Source: Gammaproteobacteria bacterium
GTDB lineage: Bacteria > Pseudomonadota > Gammaproteobacteria > Steroidobacterales > Steroidobacteraceae
DNA: 64,000 nucleotides
Direction of reading: 5' to 3'
NCBI GenBank assembly: GCA_003164785.1
Contig: PLUE01000069.1
Span: forward strand, 372,001-436,000
This document shows positions 25,901 through 34,061 of this stretch, in pieces. The notes below the pieces were generated by a model that did not search any database, was not told the origin of the DNA, and worked only from the letters and a program-made list of their open reading frames with translations. How positions within the stretch are numbered: the stretch's first letter is position 1; every line of letters begins with the position of its first letter. The position numbers and the translations under genes are program-made.

Positions 25901-25958
25901 ATCGCTTTCCGCGCCGGTGCTCGAGTTCATCCGCGGCACCGGCTCCCGCCGACCTTGA
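22920..25958 (+). CDS. Three SnoaL-like domains fused to an alpha/beta-hydrolase (esterase)
   Basis: A 1012-residue protein with a signal-like N-terminus. Three SnoaL/NTF2-like cone domains occupy about residues 54-200, 301-440 and 530-680; each opens with an AYGFYLDK-type helix (IYGYYLDR, AYGYYLDK), followed by DLFA/TxDG, a VGRDSIR-type turn and VWKxR. Each is followed by a linker ending in a PPFHYxNP-type motif (near residues 239, 465 and 700). Residues ~755-1012 form a carboxylesterase: HGGGF oxyanion loop near 794, nucleophile in GHSSGAA near 872, Asp in DAELDP near 944 and His in GHSHIS near 979. Start ATG 22920 follows GGGGGAGAGG. Substrate unknown; perhaps an ester or lactone made by the upstream oxygenase. 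Confidence 0.85.
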   Translation: MGSRLGAAMLLALMAVVSSPDAPAGPAPHPGDQAGIQAQVARLEADVIAGEDVSAIKRLQRAYGFYLDKGMWEDLSVLFTDDAVANYPAGVFVGRDSIRQHLYMNVGGGKVGDIGLGDGRLYNHMNIQPVVHLDPGGQTAKGRWRAFAMFGNFGGAAVWAEGVYEMGYAKQSGVWKIRTLDYYSGYGAPFDTGWAPPPPAPASTSGGAAEPSRSPFRKLAHAPDRERDRSCDGFAAACVPPFHYANPGTPAGGAAWTEVATAGGLTAGGATASGGGSAKAIRERVGELAHRAQRLQDEQQIENLQRIYGYYLDRAQWDQVADLFAADGTIELDQRGVYVGRKRVRQFLDLLGPSGLRTGRLSDHLQMQILVDVSPDGRTARARSRELDMTGTYGGHGTWIEGIYENSFVKQGGVWKYRSLHFYPTLITDSDKGWAKDAEGAPTASATLPPDRGPTEVYQIYPKAHVPPFHYPNPVTHEPPHYPSVGGPAADLAAAKLLPADTAARAETVINVDAALAAARRQIERVKDYDELENLESAYGYYLDKNLWNPLADLFAKDGSMELAQRGVYQGRERVRAFLLKVFGRGQEGPVAGRLGNHIQVQPVITVAQDGRSAHIRVRLLQQMSFGSRAMIGGGVYENLAVKEDGVWKLKIDHVYNTFTAAYDGGWARGANRYLPGPSADFPPDAPPTLVFGSFPTVYDIPYHYANPVSGRTQLPALGAGDMPAEIAVALRDIGPRVEGQRTAALYAALQPKEPYLGVTVSRDVPYGWHERHVLDVFSTPLAGPSAAKPVVVFIHGGGFSMGSKHAPGSPFYDNVALWAVSKGLVGVTINYRLAPDNQWPSGIEDLTALTAWLHAHIADYGGDPNSLFLWGHSSGAAHVADYLAHAAKTGADPGIGGAILTSGFYDLGETVSIWKAYYGDEVSRYAERSSLPGLLKTRTPLLVTDAELDPESFRLESDKLRAARAKVGRPVASVHLAGHSHISETYAVGSGDESLSAPVLEFIRGTGSRRP

Positions 25959-26058
25959 GGCCGGCGGTGGATTACCGGCGCGTGTCAGAGTTTGTTCGTT
26001 GTCGGATAATCGGCGCGGACCGTTTGGCCGATAATGTTCCGCAGGACAGGGGGGTCGC

Positions 26059-27027
26059 ATGCACCTAGATTTATACCGTCGGATGCTGCTGATTCGGCGC
26101 GCCGAGGAGTGCCTGGCGCGCCTCGGCCAGGAGGGGAAGTTTCCCGGGGGTGTGCATCTGTACATCGGTCAGGAAGCCGTGGCCGTGGGCGTGTGCTCGG
26201 TGTTGAGCGACCGGGACTGGATCACCAGCACCCATCGAGGTCATGGACACTTCCTCGCCAAGGGTGGGGACCTCAATGCCATGTATGCCGAGATCTGGGG
26301 CAAGGCGGACGGCATTTGCCGCGGCATGGGCGGCTCCATGCACGTCGCGGACCTTTCCAAGGGTATTTTGGGGGCCAACGGCATCGTCGGCGGCGGCTTC
26401 GCCATCGCCACGGGCGCGGCGTTTGGGGCCAAGCTGCGCAACGACGGCCGCGTGGCGGTGTGCTTCTTCGGTGACGGTGCGGCCAACCAGGGCACGTTCA
26501 TGGAAACCATGAACGTGAGTTCGGCCTGGCAGCTGCCGACCATTTTCTTATGCGAGAACAACGGCCTGTCCGAATTCACGGTGTCGTCCACCGTGACCGG
26601 CGGCCAACTCGTCGACCGCGCCAGAGCCTTCATGCCGACGACCATCGTCGACGGCAACGATGTTCTGGCGGTGCGCGCGGCGGCCGAGACAGCCGTGGCG
26701 CGCGCGCGCGCCGGCGAGGGGCCGTCCTATATCGAGTGCACGACGTACCGCATCCGCGGGCACCTGGAAGCGGAGGACGCGTTTCTCGCAGGCGGCAAGT
26801 ACCGCACCGCGGAAGAGGTCGTGATGTGGCAGGCGGCGGACCGCGACCCTGTCACGCGCTTCGAGATCGTGCTGCGCAACCTCGGATTGGCCGATGAGGA
26901 TGACTTGGCGTCGATACGTCGGGACGTCGCCGCCGCCGTCGATGCGGCGGTCGCCCACGCGGAGGCGGGTGAGCCCGCGGACCCGCAACTCGCCTACTCA
27001 CTCATGTTTGCCGGTCAGGAGGCTTAA
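26059..27027 (+). CDS. acoA: Acetoin/pyruvate dehydrogenase-type E1 alpha subunit
   Basis: A 322-residue thiamine-pyrophosphate E1 alpha subunit. The TPP motif begins GDGAANQG near residue 142 and closes with the CENN of IFLCENN about 28 residues later. FPGGVHLYIGQEAV and GGSMHVADLSKGILGANGIVGGG match acetoin dehydrogenase AcoA more closely than pyruvate dehydrogenase. It would decarboxylate or cleave a 2-keto or acyloin substrate and, with the beta subunit, pass the acyl group to the lipoyl domain coded two genes on. Start ATG 26059 follows a GGGGGG purine run. No DeoR or AcoR regulator is next to it. Confidence 0.88.
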   Translation: MHLDLYRRMLLIRRAEECLARLGQEGKFPGGVHLYIGQEAVAVGVCSVLSDRDWITSTHRGHGHFLAKGGDLNAMYAEIWGKADGICRGMGGSMHVADLSKGILGANGIVGGGFAIATGAAFGAKLRNDGRVAVCFFGDGAANQGTFMETMNVSSAWQLPTIFLCENNGLSEFTVSSTVTGGQLVDRARAFMPTTIVDGNDVLAVRAAAETAVARARAGEGPSYIECTTYRIRGHLEAEDAFLAGGKYRTAEEVVMWQAADRDPVTRFEIVLRNLGLADEDDLASIRRDVAAAVDAAVAHAEAGEPADPQLAYSLMFAGQEA

Positions 27028-28011
27028 ATGGCACGCAGGCGCTACATTCAGGCGGTCAACGAGGCGTTGATGGAGGAGATGGCGCGCGACGACAACGTCA
27101 TCCTCATCGGCGAGGATGTGGAACTCGCCATCTTCGGCGACACGCGGGGGCTGCACGCCAGGTTCGGTCCGAATCGCATTCGCAACACGCCGATTTGCGA
27201 GGCGACACTCACGGGCATGGCGTTGGGCGCCACCGCCGCCGGGTATCGCGTCATCGTGCACATGATGTTCGCCAACTTCCTGTACACCGGTTTCGACGCC
27301 ATCGCGAACCAGATCGCCAAGATGCGCTTGATGACGGGCGGCCAGCTCGAGTTGCCGATCACGTTCATTGCCGGCTATGGCGCCGGGATGTCGAATGCGG
27401 CCCAGCACAGCGACAGCGCACATCCCGCCCTCATGAATCTGGGCGGACTGAACGTGGCCATGCCGTCCAATTCGGCCGACGCCAAGGGGCTGCTCAAGAC
27501 CGCGATCCGCGGCCGCAATCCAACGTTCTTTCTCGAGGCGAGTGCGCGCGGCGGTCAGATGGGCGAGGTGCCCGACGGCGACCATCTCGTGCCGTTCGGC
27601 AAGGCGGCGATCGTGCGCGCCGGCTCCGACGTGAGCATCGTGACCGTGGGGTCGACGGTGCGCACCTGTCTCGATGCGGCGCAAGTGCTCGCACAATCCG
27701 GCATCGAGGCGGAAGTCATCGATCTGCGCACGCTGGTGCCGCTCGACGAGGCCGCCATCATCGCGTCGCTTGCCAAGACCGGACGGCTGGTGGTGGTGGA
27801 TGAGTCGCGCGACCGCTGTGGCGCCGGCAGTTACGTGGCGGCGATCGCCGCGGACAAGGGATTCGAGTATTTGAAGGCGCCCGTCAAACGCGTCAACATT
27901 CCGAATGTCGCCATCCCCTACGCGCCCGCGGCCGAAGCGGCCGTGCTGCCCAGCGTCGAGAAGATCGTCGCCGCGGTGTCCACCATCGCGGCGCGGCGGC
28001 GGGCCGCATGA
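27028..28011 (+). CDS. acoB: Acetoin/pyruvate dehydrogenase-type E1 beta subunit
   Basis: A 327-residue transketolase-like beta subunit, starting right after the stop of the alpha gene. The N-terminal pyrimidine-binding domain shows ALMEEMARDDNVILIGEDVE and TPICEATLTGMALGA; the C-terminal transketolase domain shows EVIDLRTLVPLDEAAI and a late YAPAAEAAVLP. This is the normal partner of AcoA in a heterotetramer; the beta Glu of GEDVE activates TPP. Gene order alpha-beta-lipoyl-hydrolase matches acetoin operons of Pseudomonas and Ralstonia. The stop overlaps the start of the lipoyl gene (ATGA). Confidence 0.9.
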   Translation: MARRRYIQAVNEALMEEMARDDNVILIGEDVELAIFGDTRGLHARFGPNRIRNTPICEATLTGMALGATAAGYRVIVHMMFANFLYTGFDAIANQIAKMRLMTGGQLELPITFIAGYGAGMSNAAQHSDSAHPALMNLGGLNVAMPSNSADAKGLLKTAIRGRNPTFFLEASARGGQMGEVPDGDHLVPFGKAAIVRAGSDVSIVTVGSTVRTCLDAAQVLAQSGIEAEVIDLRTLVPLDEAAIIASLAKTGRLVVVDESRDRCGAGSYVAAIAADKGFEYLKAPVKRVNIPNVAIPYAPAAEAAVLPSVEKIVAAVSTIAARRRAA

Positions 28012-28277
28012 AGGTCACCTTGAAGCTCGTGCGGGTCGGCATGAACATGCAGGAGGCTACCATCGCGCAGTGGTTGAAGTCACCGGGAGATTCGTTCGTC
28101 GCAGGCGAGCCGCTCTATACCATCGAGACCGAGAAGGTCACGCAGGACGTGCCGGCGGCGGTGGCGGGTATCCTGCTCGAGGTTCTGGTGCCCGCGGGTC
28201 AAGATGCCCGGGTGGGCGAGGGGGTCTGCGTCGTGGAACTGGGCGCTGCAGCGGTCGAAGCCGGCACGGGGATTTAA
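28008..28277 (+). CDS. Free-standing lipoyl (biotinyl/lipoyl-attachment) domain protein
   Basis: An 89-residue protein that is only a lipoyl domain. The swinging-arm Lys is Lys43 in the ETEKV turn, with GDSFVAGE before and GQDARVGEGV after it as in other E2 proteins. In acetoin dehydrogenases of Pseudomonas and Ralstonia type this domain is the N-terminal part of AcoC, followed by an alpha/beta-hydrolase fold in the same chain; here the chain ends and the hydrolase is a separate gene starting at the stop (TAATG). The domain would carry the acyl group between E1 and its acceptor. No E2 catalytic domain or E3 gene is present in the window. Confidence 0.88.
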   Translation: MKVTLKLVRVGMNMQEATIAQWLKSPGDSFVAGEPLYTIETEKVTQDVPAAVAGILLEVLVPAGQDARVGEGVCVVELGAAAVEAGTGI

Positions 28278-29014
28278 TGCAATCATTGTTACTGTTGTCG
28301 GGTCTGCTGTGCGATGAAACGATCTGGTCGGACGTTGCGCGGCGGCTCACGGATCGGGCGGACGTCAGGATCATCAACTTCCCCGACTTCAAGTCGATCA
28401 TGGACATGGCCGAGCACGTGCTGCAGGGCGCGCCGGACTCCTTCGCCCTGGCCGGGCACTCGATGGGGGGGCGGGTGGCACTGGAAGTCCTGAGGCGGGC
28501 CCCCTCCAGGGTCACCCGCATCGCGTTGTTGAACACCGGCGTGCATCCGCGGCGCGATGCGGAGTTCGAGAGCCGCGGCCGCTTGGTGACGCTCGCGCGT
28601 GAGCGCGGCATGGCTGCGCTCGCGGCCGAATGGCTGCCGCCGATGATGGGCGCGTCCGCGTCGCGCGTCGCAGAGGTGATGCCGAGCCTCACCGCCATGG
28701 TCGAGCGGCAGACTGCGCAAAGCTTCGCCAGCCAAACCGTGGCGATGCTCGAGCGGCCGGAGGCCGCCTCGATCCTGCCGACGATCGCGGTGCCGACTCT
28801 GCTGCTGAGCGGAACCGCCGATCGATGGTCGCCCCTGGCGCAGCATGCGGAGATGCAGCGTCAATCCCGGCGCGCGACGTTGGTCGCCGTCGAGGACGCC
28901 GGGCACATGGCGCCGATCGAGCAACCGGCGGCCGTCGCGACGGCGCTCGCGGAATGGCTGCGTGCCGCGCCGGCGGCGATGCCGCAGCGCGTCTCGCCGG
29001 TCGACGCCAACTAG
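28277..29014 (+). CDS. Alpha/beta-hydrolase, probable split AcoC catalytic half
   Basis: A 245-residue alpha/beta-hydrolase. The nucleophile elbow is GHSMGG (Ser near residue 62), Asp is likely in GTADRWSP near residue 180 and His in DAGHMAPIE near residue 208. Its start codon shares one base with the stop of the lipoyl gene, and both together match the domain order of single-chain AcoC proteins. It could transfer or hydrolyse the acyl group carried on lipoate. It might also be an unrelated thioesterase-like hydrolase recruited to the operon; homology alone cannot separate these. It ends the operon, about 100 bases before the O-demethylase gene. Confidence 0.82.
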   Translation: MQSLLLLSGLLCDETIWSDVARRLTDRADVRIINFPDFKSIMDMAEHVLQGAPDSFALAGHSMGGRVALEVLRRAPSRVTRIALLNTGVHPRRDAEFESRGRLVTLARERGMAALAAEWLPPMMGASASRVAEVMPSLTAMVERQTAQSFASQTVAMLERPEAASILPTIAVPTLLLSGTADRWSPLAQHAEMQRQSRRATLVAVEDAGHMAPIEQPAAVATALAEWLRAAPAAMPQRVSPVDAN

Positions 29015-29117
29015 GTGGGGGTGTGCGCGGCGAGACCGATTTTCATGCCCTCTGTTGCGGGCGCTCGGACTGCCGGCTGGCTAGAATAGGGACTACATTT
29101 CAAACGACTGGGAAGCC

Positions 29118-30518
29118 ATGACCGTCAAAAGCCTCGAAGATCTGTTGCAGACCGTGAAGAGCCCGGTGGAACTGCTGCGCAATCAGCAGACTGGACCCAA
29201 CGCCTATCCGGGAGTGCCGGCCGAGTACACCAATTGGCGTGACGAGCAGCGTGCGTGGCAGCAGAGTTGCGTGCTGTTCAACCAGTCGTACCACATGGCC
29301 GATCTGGCCGTGTCGGGTCCGGATGCGGCCAAACTGCTGTCCTATCTGGGCGTCAACAGCTTCAAGGGCTTCACCGTCGACAAGGCAAAACAGTTCGTGC
29401 CATGCACGCCCGACGGCTATGTGATCGGCGACGTGATCTTGTTCTATCTTGCCGAGAACGAGTTCAACCTCGTTGGTCGCGCACCGGTGCTGAACTGGGT
29501 GCAATACCATGCGGCCACCGGCGGCTATGACGTGAAGGTCGAGTTGGACGAGCGCACCGTGCGCCGGGCCGATCCGTCGCGGCGCAATTCCTATCGGTTC
29601 CAGCTGCAGGGTCCGAATGCGATGAAGGTCGTCGAGCGCGCCACCGGCAAGCCCGCGCCGGACCTGAAGTTCTTCAACATGACGACGATGACCATCGGCG
29701 GCAAATCGGTGCGCGCGCTGCGCCACGGCATGGCCGGTCAGCCGGGATTCGAGCTGTTCGGACCCTGGGACGACGGCGAAACGGTGCGTCAGGCACTGAT
29801 TGCCGCCGGCAAGGATTTCGGCTTGCACCTGGTCGGTGGTCGCGCCTATTCCTCGAATACGATCGAATCCGGATGGATTCCCTCGCCGTTGCCCGCCGTG
29901 TACACCGGCGAGAAGCTGAAGGCCTATCGTGAGTGGCTGCCGGCGGCGGGTTACGAAGGATCGGCCTCGCTCGGCGGCAGCTTCGACTCGGACAACATCG
30001 AGGATTACTACCTGACGCCGTGGGATCTTGGCTACGGCGGATTCGTGAAATTCGACCACGATTTCGTCGGCCGCGAGGCGCTGGAGAAAATGGCCGCACA
30101 GCCGCAGCGTCAGAAGGTGACGATCGCGCTCGACAATGAGGACGTTGCACGTGTCATCAGTTCGATGTTCCAGAAGGGCAGCCGTGCGAAGTACATCGAT
30201 TTCCCGTCCGCGGTATATGCGATGCATCCGTATGACCGGGTGCTCATCGACGGCAAGGACGTGGGCGTGTCGACGTGGATCGGCTACAGCTCGAACGAAG
30301 GCCGCATGTTGACGCTCGCGATCTTGGATGCGCAGTATGCGAAGCCGGGCACGAAGGTGAGCTTGGTGTGGGGCGAGGCGAATGGCGGGTCTCGCAAGCC
30401 GACGGTGGAACGACATGTGCAAACCGAGATCAAGGGCACCGTGAGCCCGGTGCCGTACTCGGAGGTCGCGCGCGACGCGTACGCCGATGGTTGGCGCACG
30501 CGGCAGTCGGCCGGCTGA
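29118..30518 (+). CDS. Tetrahydrofolate-dependent aromatic O-demethylase (LigM/DesA-like)
   Basis: A 466-residue GcvT-fold protein. It strongly recalls LigM (vanillate/3-O-methylgallate) and DesA (syringate) demethylases of Sphingobium: early NWRDEQRAWQQS, then AKQFVPCTPDGYVIGD, ALRHGMAGQPGFELFGP, ESGWIPSPLPAVYTG and NIEDYYLTPWDLGYG, and a similar length. These enzymes move the aromatic methyl group to tetrahydrofolate. The product of vanillate would be protocatechuate, the substrate of the LigAB-type enzyme coded 7 kb away. Start ATG 29118; TAGAAT at 29081-29086 is a possible -10 element. The exact substrate (vanillate, syringate or another methoxylated acid) needs an assay. Confidence 0.87.
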   Translation: MTVKSLEDLLQTVKSPVELLRNQQTGPNAYPGVPAEYTNWRDEQRAWQQSCVLFNQSYHMADLAVSGPDAAKLLSYLGVNSFKGFTVDKAKQFVPCTPDGYVIGDVILFYLAENEFNLVGRAPVLNWVQYHAATGGYDVKVELDERTVRRADPSRRNSYRFQLQGPNAMKVVERATGKPAPDLKFFNMTTMTIGGKSVRALRHGMAGQPGFELFGPWDDGETVRQALIAAGKDFGLHLVGGRAYSSNTIESGWIPSPLPAVYTGEKLKAYREWLPAAGYEGSASLGGSFDSDNIEDYYLTPWDLGYGGFVKFDHDFVGREALEKMAAQPQRQKVTIALDNEDVARVISSMFQKGSRAKYIDFPSAVYAMHPYDRVLIDGKDVGVSTWIGYSSNEGRMLTLAILDAQYAKPGTKVSLVWGEANGGSRKPTVERHVQTEIKGTVSPVPYSEVARDAYADGWRTRQSAG

Positions 30519-30558
30519 GGCCGCCTGCCGCGCGTCAGTCCCCCTGGAGCCGCAAACG

Positions 30559-31389
30559 ATGAAGATCGCGGAGTTATTCAGCGTCTCCGGGTCCGCGGTG
30601 GTGGTGACCGGCGGGGCCAGCGGACTCGGTCTCGCGATCGTGGAGTCCCTGGCGTCGAACGGCGCTCGCGTCACGATGCTGGACATCGACGCCGCCGGGG
30701 TTGCGGCGCAAACCCAACGACTGCGCGACGCCGGGCATGACGTACGAGGTGCCCCCGTGGACGTGCGGGACCATGGGGCACTCGATCGTGCGATCGACGA
30801 GGCCGCGGCATTGTACGGCCGCCTCGACGTGATGTTCGCCAACGCCGGAATCGATTCCGGACCGGGGTTCATCGGCGCCTGGGCGGGTCCCAACCGACCC
30901 AGGAACCCCGCCGGCGCGCTGGAAGGCTATAGCGACGAGCGCTGGAACAAGGTGATCGAGGTGAATCTCAACGCCGTCTTCGCGACGCTGCGGGCGGCAG
31001 CACGGCACATGAGGCCCCAAAAATCCGGCCGGATCATCGTCACGACGTCGCTCGCGGCACTCAAGACGGAAGCTGTGGTGGGGGCGGCGTACATGGCGGC
31101 CAAGGCGGGCGCGGCGCACCTGATGCGCACCGTGGCGCTCGAACTTGCCGCGGACAACATCACCGTCAATGCGATCGCCCCCGGCTTTTTCGTGACCAAC
31201 ATCGGGGGCGGCCATGCGCACGACGCCAACCTGCAGCGGTCGGTCGCCACGAGCATTCCCAGTCACCGCGTCGGGTTCCCCGAGGATATCGCCGGTCTGG
31301 CGCTTTTTCTGGCTTCATCCGCATCGGGTTACATCACCGGCCAGCAAATCGTGATCGATGGCGGTTGGGGTCTGGGGGAAGCGGATTAG
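30559..31389 (+). CDS. Short-chain dehydrogenase/reductase (SDR)
   Basis: A 276-residue classical SDR: TGGASGLG at residues ~17-24 for the cofactor, an acidic residue in MLDID favouring NAD, NAG in MFANAGID, Ser in TTSLAAL and the YMAAK catalytic pair, ending with IDGGWG. An insertion after NAGID (GPGFIGAWAGPNRP) may shape the substrate pocket. Start ATG 30559 has CTGGAG ten bases upstream. It follows the O-demethylase by 40 bases and overlaps the downstream transporter gene by 32 bases. It could oxidise a side-chain alcohol of a lignin-derived aromatic; that role is inferred from location. Confidence 0.88.
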   Translation: MKIAELFSVSGSAVVVTGGASGLGLAIVESLASNGARVTMLDIDAAGVAAQTQRLRDAGHDVRGAPVDVRDHGALDRAIDEAAALYGRLDVMFANAGIDSGPGFIGAWAGPNRPRNPAGALEGYSDERWNKVIEVNLNAVFATLRAAARHMRPQKSGRIIVTTSLAALKTEAVVGAAYMAAKAGAAHLMRTVALELAADNITVNAIAPGFFVTNIGGGHAHDANLQRSVATSIPSHRVGFPEDIAGLALFLASSASGYITGQQIVIDGGWGLGEAD

Positions 31390-32635
31390 CATCCAACCGG
31401 CGGCGCAAAAGAGCGCGACCTACCAGGTCGTGCTGGTGGCGATTCTCAGCATCAATTTCGGCATCGTGTTCTTCGACCGCAATTCGTTGAACTTTCTGAT
31501 GCCGTTCGTGCAGCCTGAATTGGGAATCAGCAACACCCAGGTCGGGATACTGGCGAGCGCGTTGTCGCTCACATGGGCCTTGGCCGCCTTCGGCATCGGA
31601 TTGGTTTCCGATTACACGGGCAGCCGCAAGGGGCTTCTCGTCATGGCGACCCTGGCCTTCTCTGCCTGCTCGTTCGTCTCTGGAATCGCGACCAGCTTTC
31701 TGATGATGCTCGGCGCGCGCCTGCTCATGGGTGTCGCGGAAGGCGGCATCATGCCGATCAGCCAGACGATGATCGCCGCCGAAGTGGCCCCGCGACATCG
31801 CGGTCTGGCCATGGGGGTCACCCAGAATTTCGGCTCCAATCTGCTGGGATCGTTCGTGGCCCCGGTGTTGCTGGTCGCTGTGGCCGCGACCTACGGCTGG
31901 CGGCATGCGTTTTTCATCGCCGCCGCCCCCGGGCTCATCGCGGCCGTCCTGATGTGGCTCATCGTGCGTGAACCGCGAGCCGCCAGCTTGGGTGCGGCGC
32001 AGGCCGGCCCGACGAAGGGCAGCCTGAGTCTGCTGCAGGCCTTCGAGGAAAGGAATGTTCTGATCTGCGCTCTCATGGGCGTGCTGCTGGTGTCGTACCT
32101 GGTCGTGTGCTGGGCCTTCATGCCACTGTACCTGACCAAGGTCAGGCAGATGGATTCGCAGACGATGGGCTGGCTCATGGGGACGCTGGGCGCGTCCGCC
32201 ACGTTGGGCTCGGTATTGGTCTCCGCGCTGTCGGACAGGATCGGGCGGCGCCCGCTGATGATCGCGATGCCGCTGATCGGCGTCATCCTGCCGTTGGGCG
32301 CCATGTACTTCGAGGGATCTGTCTGGGGACTCGTGGCAATCTTCTTCGTGGGGTGGGGGCTCAACGGAACACTTCCGCTGTTCATGGCCACCGTTCCATC
32401 GGAGAGCGTCGAGGCCAGGCACAGCGCCACCGTGATCGGGATCTGCATGGGTACGGGCGAGTTCCTGGGCGGCGTCCTGTCGCCGTCGGCGGCCGGGTAC
32501 GCCGCCGACCACATCGGTCTGCAGGCGCCGTTGTGGATCATGGTCGGATTGACCATCGGCGCGGGACTACTGGCTCTGGGACTGCGAGAAACCGCGCCGC
32601 GCGTGCTGGCCCGGCGCGTCCCGAGCGCGCCGTAG
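31358..32635 (+). CDS. MFS transporter (ACS/anion:cation symporter-like)
   Basis: A 425-residue, twelve-helix major facilitator protein. The first helix has NFGIVFFDRNSLNFLMPFVQ and loop 2-3 has the DYTGSRKG form of the MFS motif A; the second half repeats it as SDRIGRRP. The pattern resembles symporters for organic acids. Its ATG lies 32 bases inside the SDR gene in another frame, so the genes are co-expressed. It probably brings a methoxylated or hydroxylated aromatic acid into the cell for the O-demethylase and SDR beside it. Confidence 0.85.
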   Translation: MAVGVWGKRISIQPAAQKSATYQVVLVAILSINFGIVFFDRNSLNFLMPFVQPELGISNTQVGILASALSLTWALAAFGIGLVSDYTGSRKGLLVMATLAFSACSFVSGIATSFLMMLGARLLMGVAEGGIMPISQTMIAAEVAPRHRGLAMGVTQNFGSNLLGSFVAPVLLVAVAATYGWRHAFFIAAAPGLIAAVLMWLIVREPRAASLGAAQAGPTKGSLSLLQAFEERNVLICALMGVLLVSYLVVCWAFMPLYLTKVRQMDSQTMGWLMGTLGASATLGSVLVSALSDRIGRRPLMIAMPLIGVILPLGAMYFEGSVWGLVAIFFVGWGLNGTLPLFMATVPSESVEARHSATVIGICMGTGEFLGGVLSPSAAGYAADHIGLQAPLWIMVGLTIGAGLLALGLRETAPRVLARRVPSAP

Positions 32636-32646
32636 CCGATCGAGGC

Positions 32647-33993
32647 TCACGCGGTGTCGGATTGCCATTCGTTGCGCATCGACAGGGCAATCGCGGCGCA
32701 CGCCAAGGCGGGGACTCCGAGGGAGGCCAGGATGTCGATCGGGGCGGTGCCGCGAGCGATCAGCCATCCGCCGAGCAGCGGCGCCAGTATCGACCCGAGA
32801 TTGCCGAGCACACCCACCCAGCTCATTCCGGTGGCCTTGATGGCGGGCGGGTAATAGGCGGTGGACAAGGCATTCAAGGCGAGTTGCGAGCCGCTGACCC
32901 CGCCGCCAATGATGAACAGCATCGCAACCCACGCCGGACCCGAGGGGATCACCTTGAAGAGCAGCAGACACACCGCCGATGTCAGGTAGGCGGCCACCAT
33001 GGTCGGGCGAGTCATCCCGCGATTGAGAAAGAAGGACAGGGCGAGACCGCCGATGACGCCGCCCGTGGGAATCAGGATCGAGCCTCTCACGGCTGACTCG
33101 ATGCTCCAGCCCGCGGATTGAAGCAGCGTCGGAAGCCAGCTGATCAGCACATAGAACGTGAAGAGATTGAGCGGCATGATCGTCCACAGGACCAGCGTGC
33201 GGAACCGGAACCGGGACCCAAGCAATACCCATACCGAGGGATTGGGCGGATGCGAACCCGCAACGGGCCGCCGGATCGTGGCGGGATCCAGGTCGGGGGC
33301 GATCCGTTCGAGTATCGCGGGCACACGCGCATCGTTCGGTCGCCGCGCCATGAGGAACTTGAGCGATTCCGGGGCCGCGAAGAAAATGACGACCGCCGTC
33401 AGAAGGGGCGCCACACCGCCGATGACGAAGGTTCCCCGCCATCCAAAGCTGTCCAGAATCACGGGAGCGATGACGCCGGCCATGATCGAGCCGGCCGCGA
33501 TCGAGGCGTTCATGAGGATGAGATAGGTCGCCCTCGCACGGGCCGGCGCATATTCGCTGGTCCATGCATTGGCATTCGGAATATTCATGCCGACGCCCAG
33601 CCCGGTCAGAAACCGCCACAGCACGAACTGGTCCGGGCTCGTCGCGGACGCGGTCAAGGCGGTGGCGACACCACCCAAGACCAGCGCCGCGATGAGCAGG
33701 GGGCGGCGTCCGACGCGATCTCCCCATGGCGCCAGAAAAGTGGCGGCGACGACGATCCCGACATTGGCGGCGGTCAATCCATATCCGAATCGAGACGGGC
33801 TCAATGCCCATTCCTTCGCCAGGCTGGGCACCGTGAGCGCCATCACCTGCAAATCGTAGCCGTTGGTGAACATCGTGAAAGCGCATACGCCGATCACGAG
33901 GCCCTGGAGCGATGACAGGGCGCTTCGATCGATGAGCTGGGTGACGTCGACCAATGGTCGGGGTATCGCGGCCATCGGTTCAACCTGGCTCAC
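32647..33993 (-). CDS. MFS aromatic acid transporter (AAHS/PcaK-like)
   Basis: A 448-residue transporter on the minus strand, convergent with the preceding one. The AAHS-type opening PLVDVTQLIDRSALSSLQ leads to the first helix with TNGYDLQVMALTVPSLAKEW, where Asn replaces the Asp of the usual DGYD. Loop 2-3 has APWGDRVGRRP and helix 4 RFLTGLGVG. Family members such as PcaK and VanK import benzoates, protocatechuate and vanillate with protons. Position 71 C-terminal of helix 1 was not compared further. It diverges from the TfdA-like dioxygenase gene across 150 bases. Confidence 0.87.
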   Translation of the reverse strand: MSQVEPMAAIPRPLVDVTQLIDRSALSSLQGLVIGVCAFTMFTNGYDLQVMALTVPSLAKEWALSPSRFGYGLTAANVGIVVAATFLAPWGDRVGRRPLLIAALVLGGVATALTASATSPDQFVLWRFLTGLGVGMNIPNANAWTSEYAPARARATYLILMNASIAAGSIMAGVIAPVILDSFGWRGTFVIGGVAPLLTAVVIFFAAPESLKFLMARRPNDARVPAILERIAPDLDPATIRRPVAGSHPPNPSVWVLLGSRFRFRTLVLWTIMPLNLFTFYVLISWLPTLLQSAGWSIESAVRGSILIPTGGVIGGLALSFFLNRGMTRPTMVAAYLTSAVCLLLFKVIPSGPAWVAMLFIIGGGVSGSQLALNALSTAYYPPAIKATGMSWVGVLGNLGSILAPLLGGWLIARGTAPIDILASLGVPALACAAIALSMRNEWQSDTA

Positions 33994-34061
33994 CCGGAAC
34001 TCCCCCGATGGTTTAATGGAACAGATGTTACATTAGGCGGGGAACCGCCGAAAAGCAAATA

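Noticed and set aside
29100..30893. 597-residue minus-strand open frame over the O-demethylase
   Set aside because: No family features; the plus-strand product matches LigM/DesA along its whole length.
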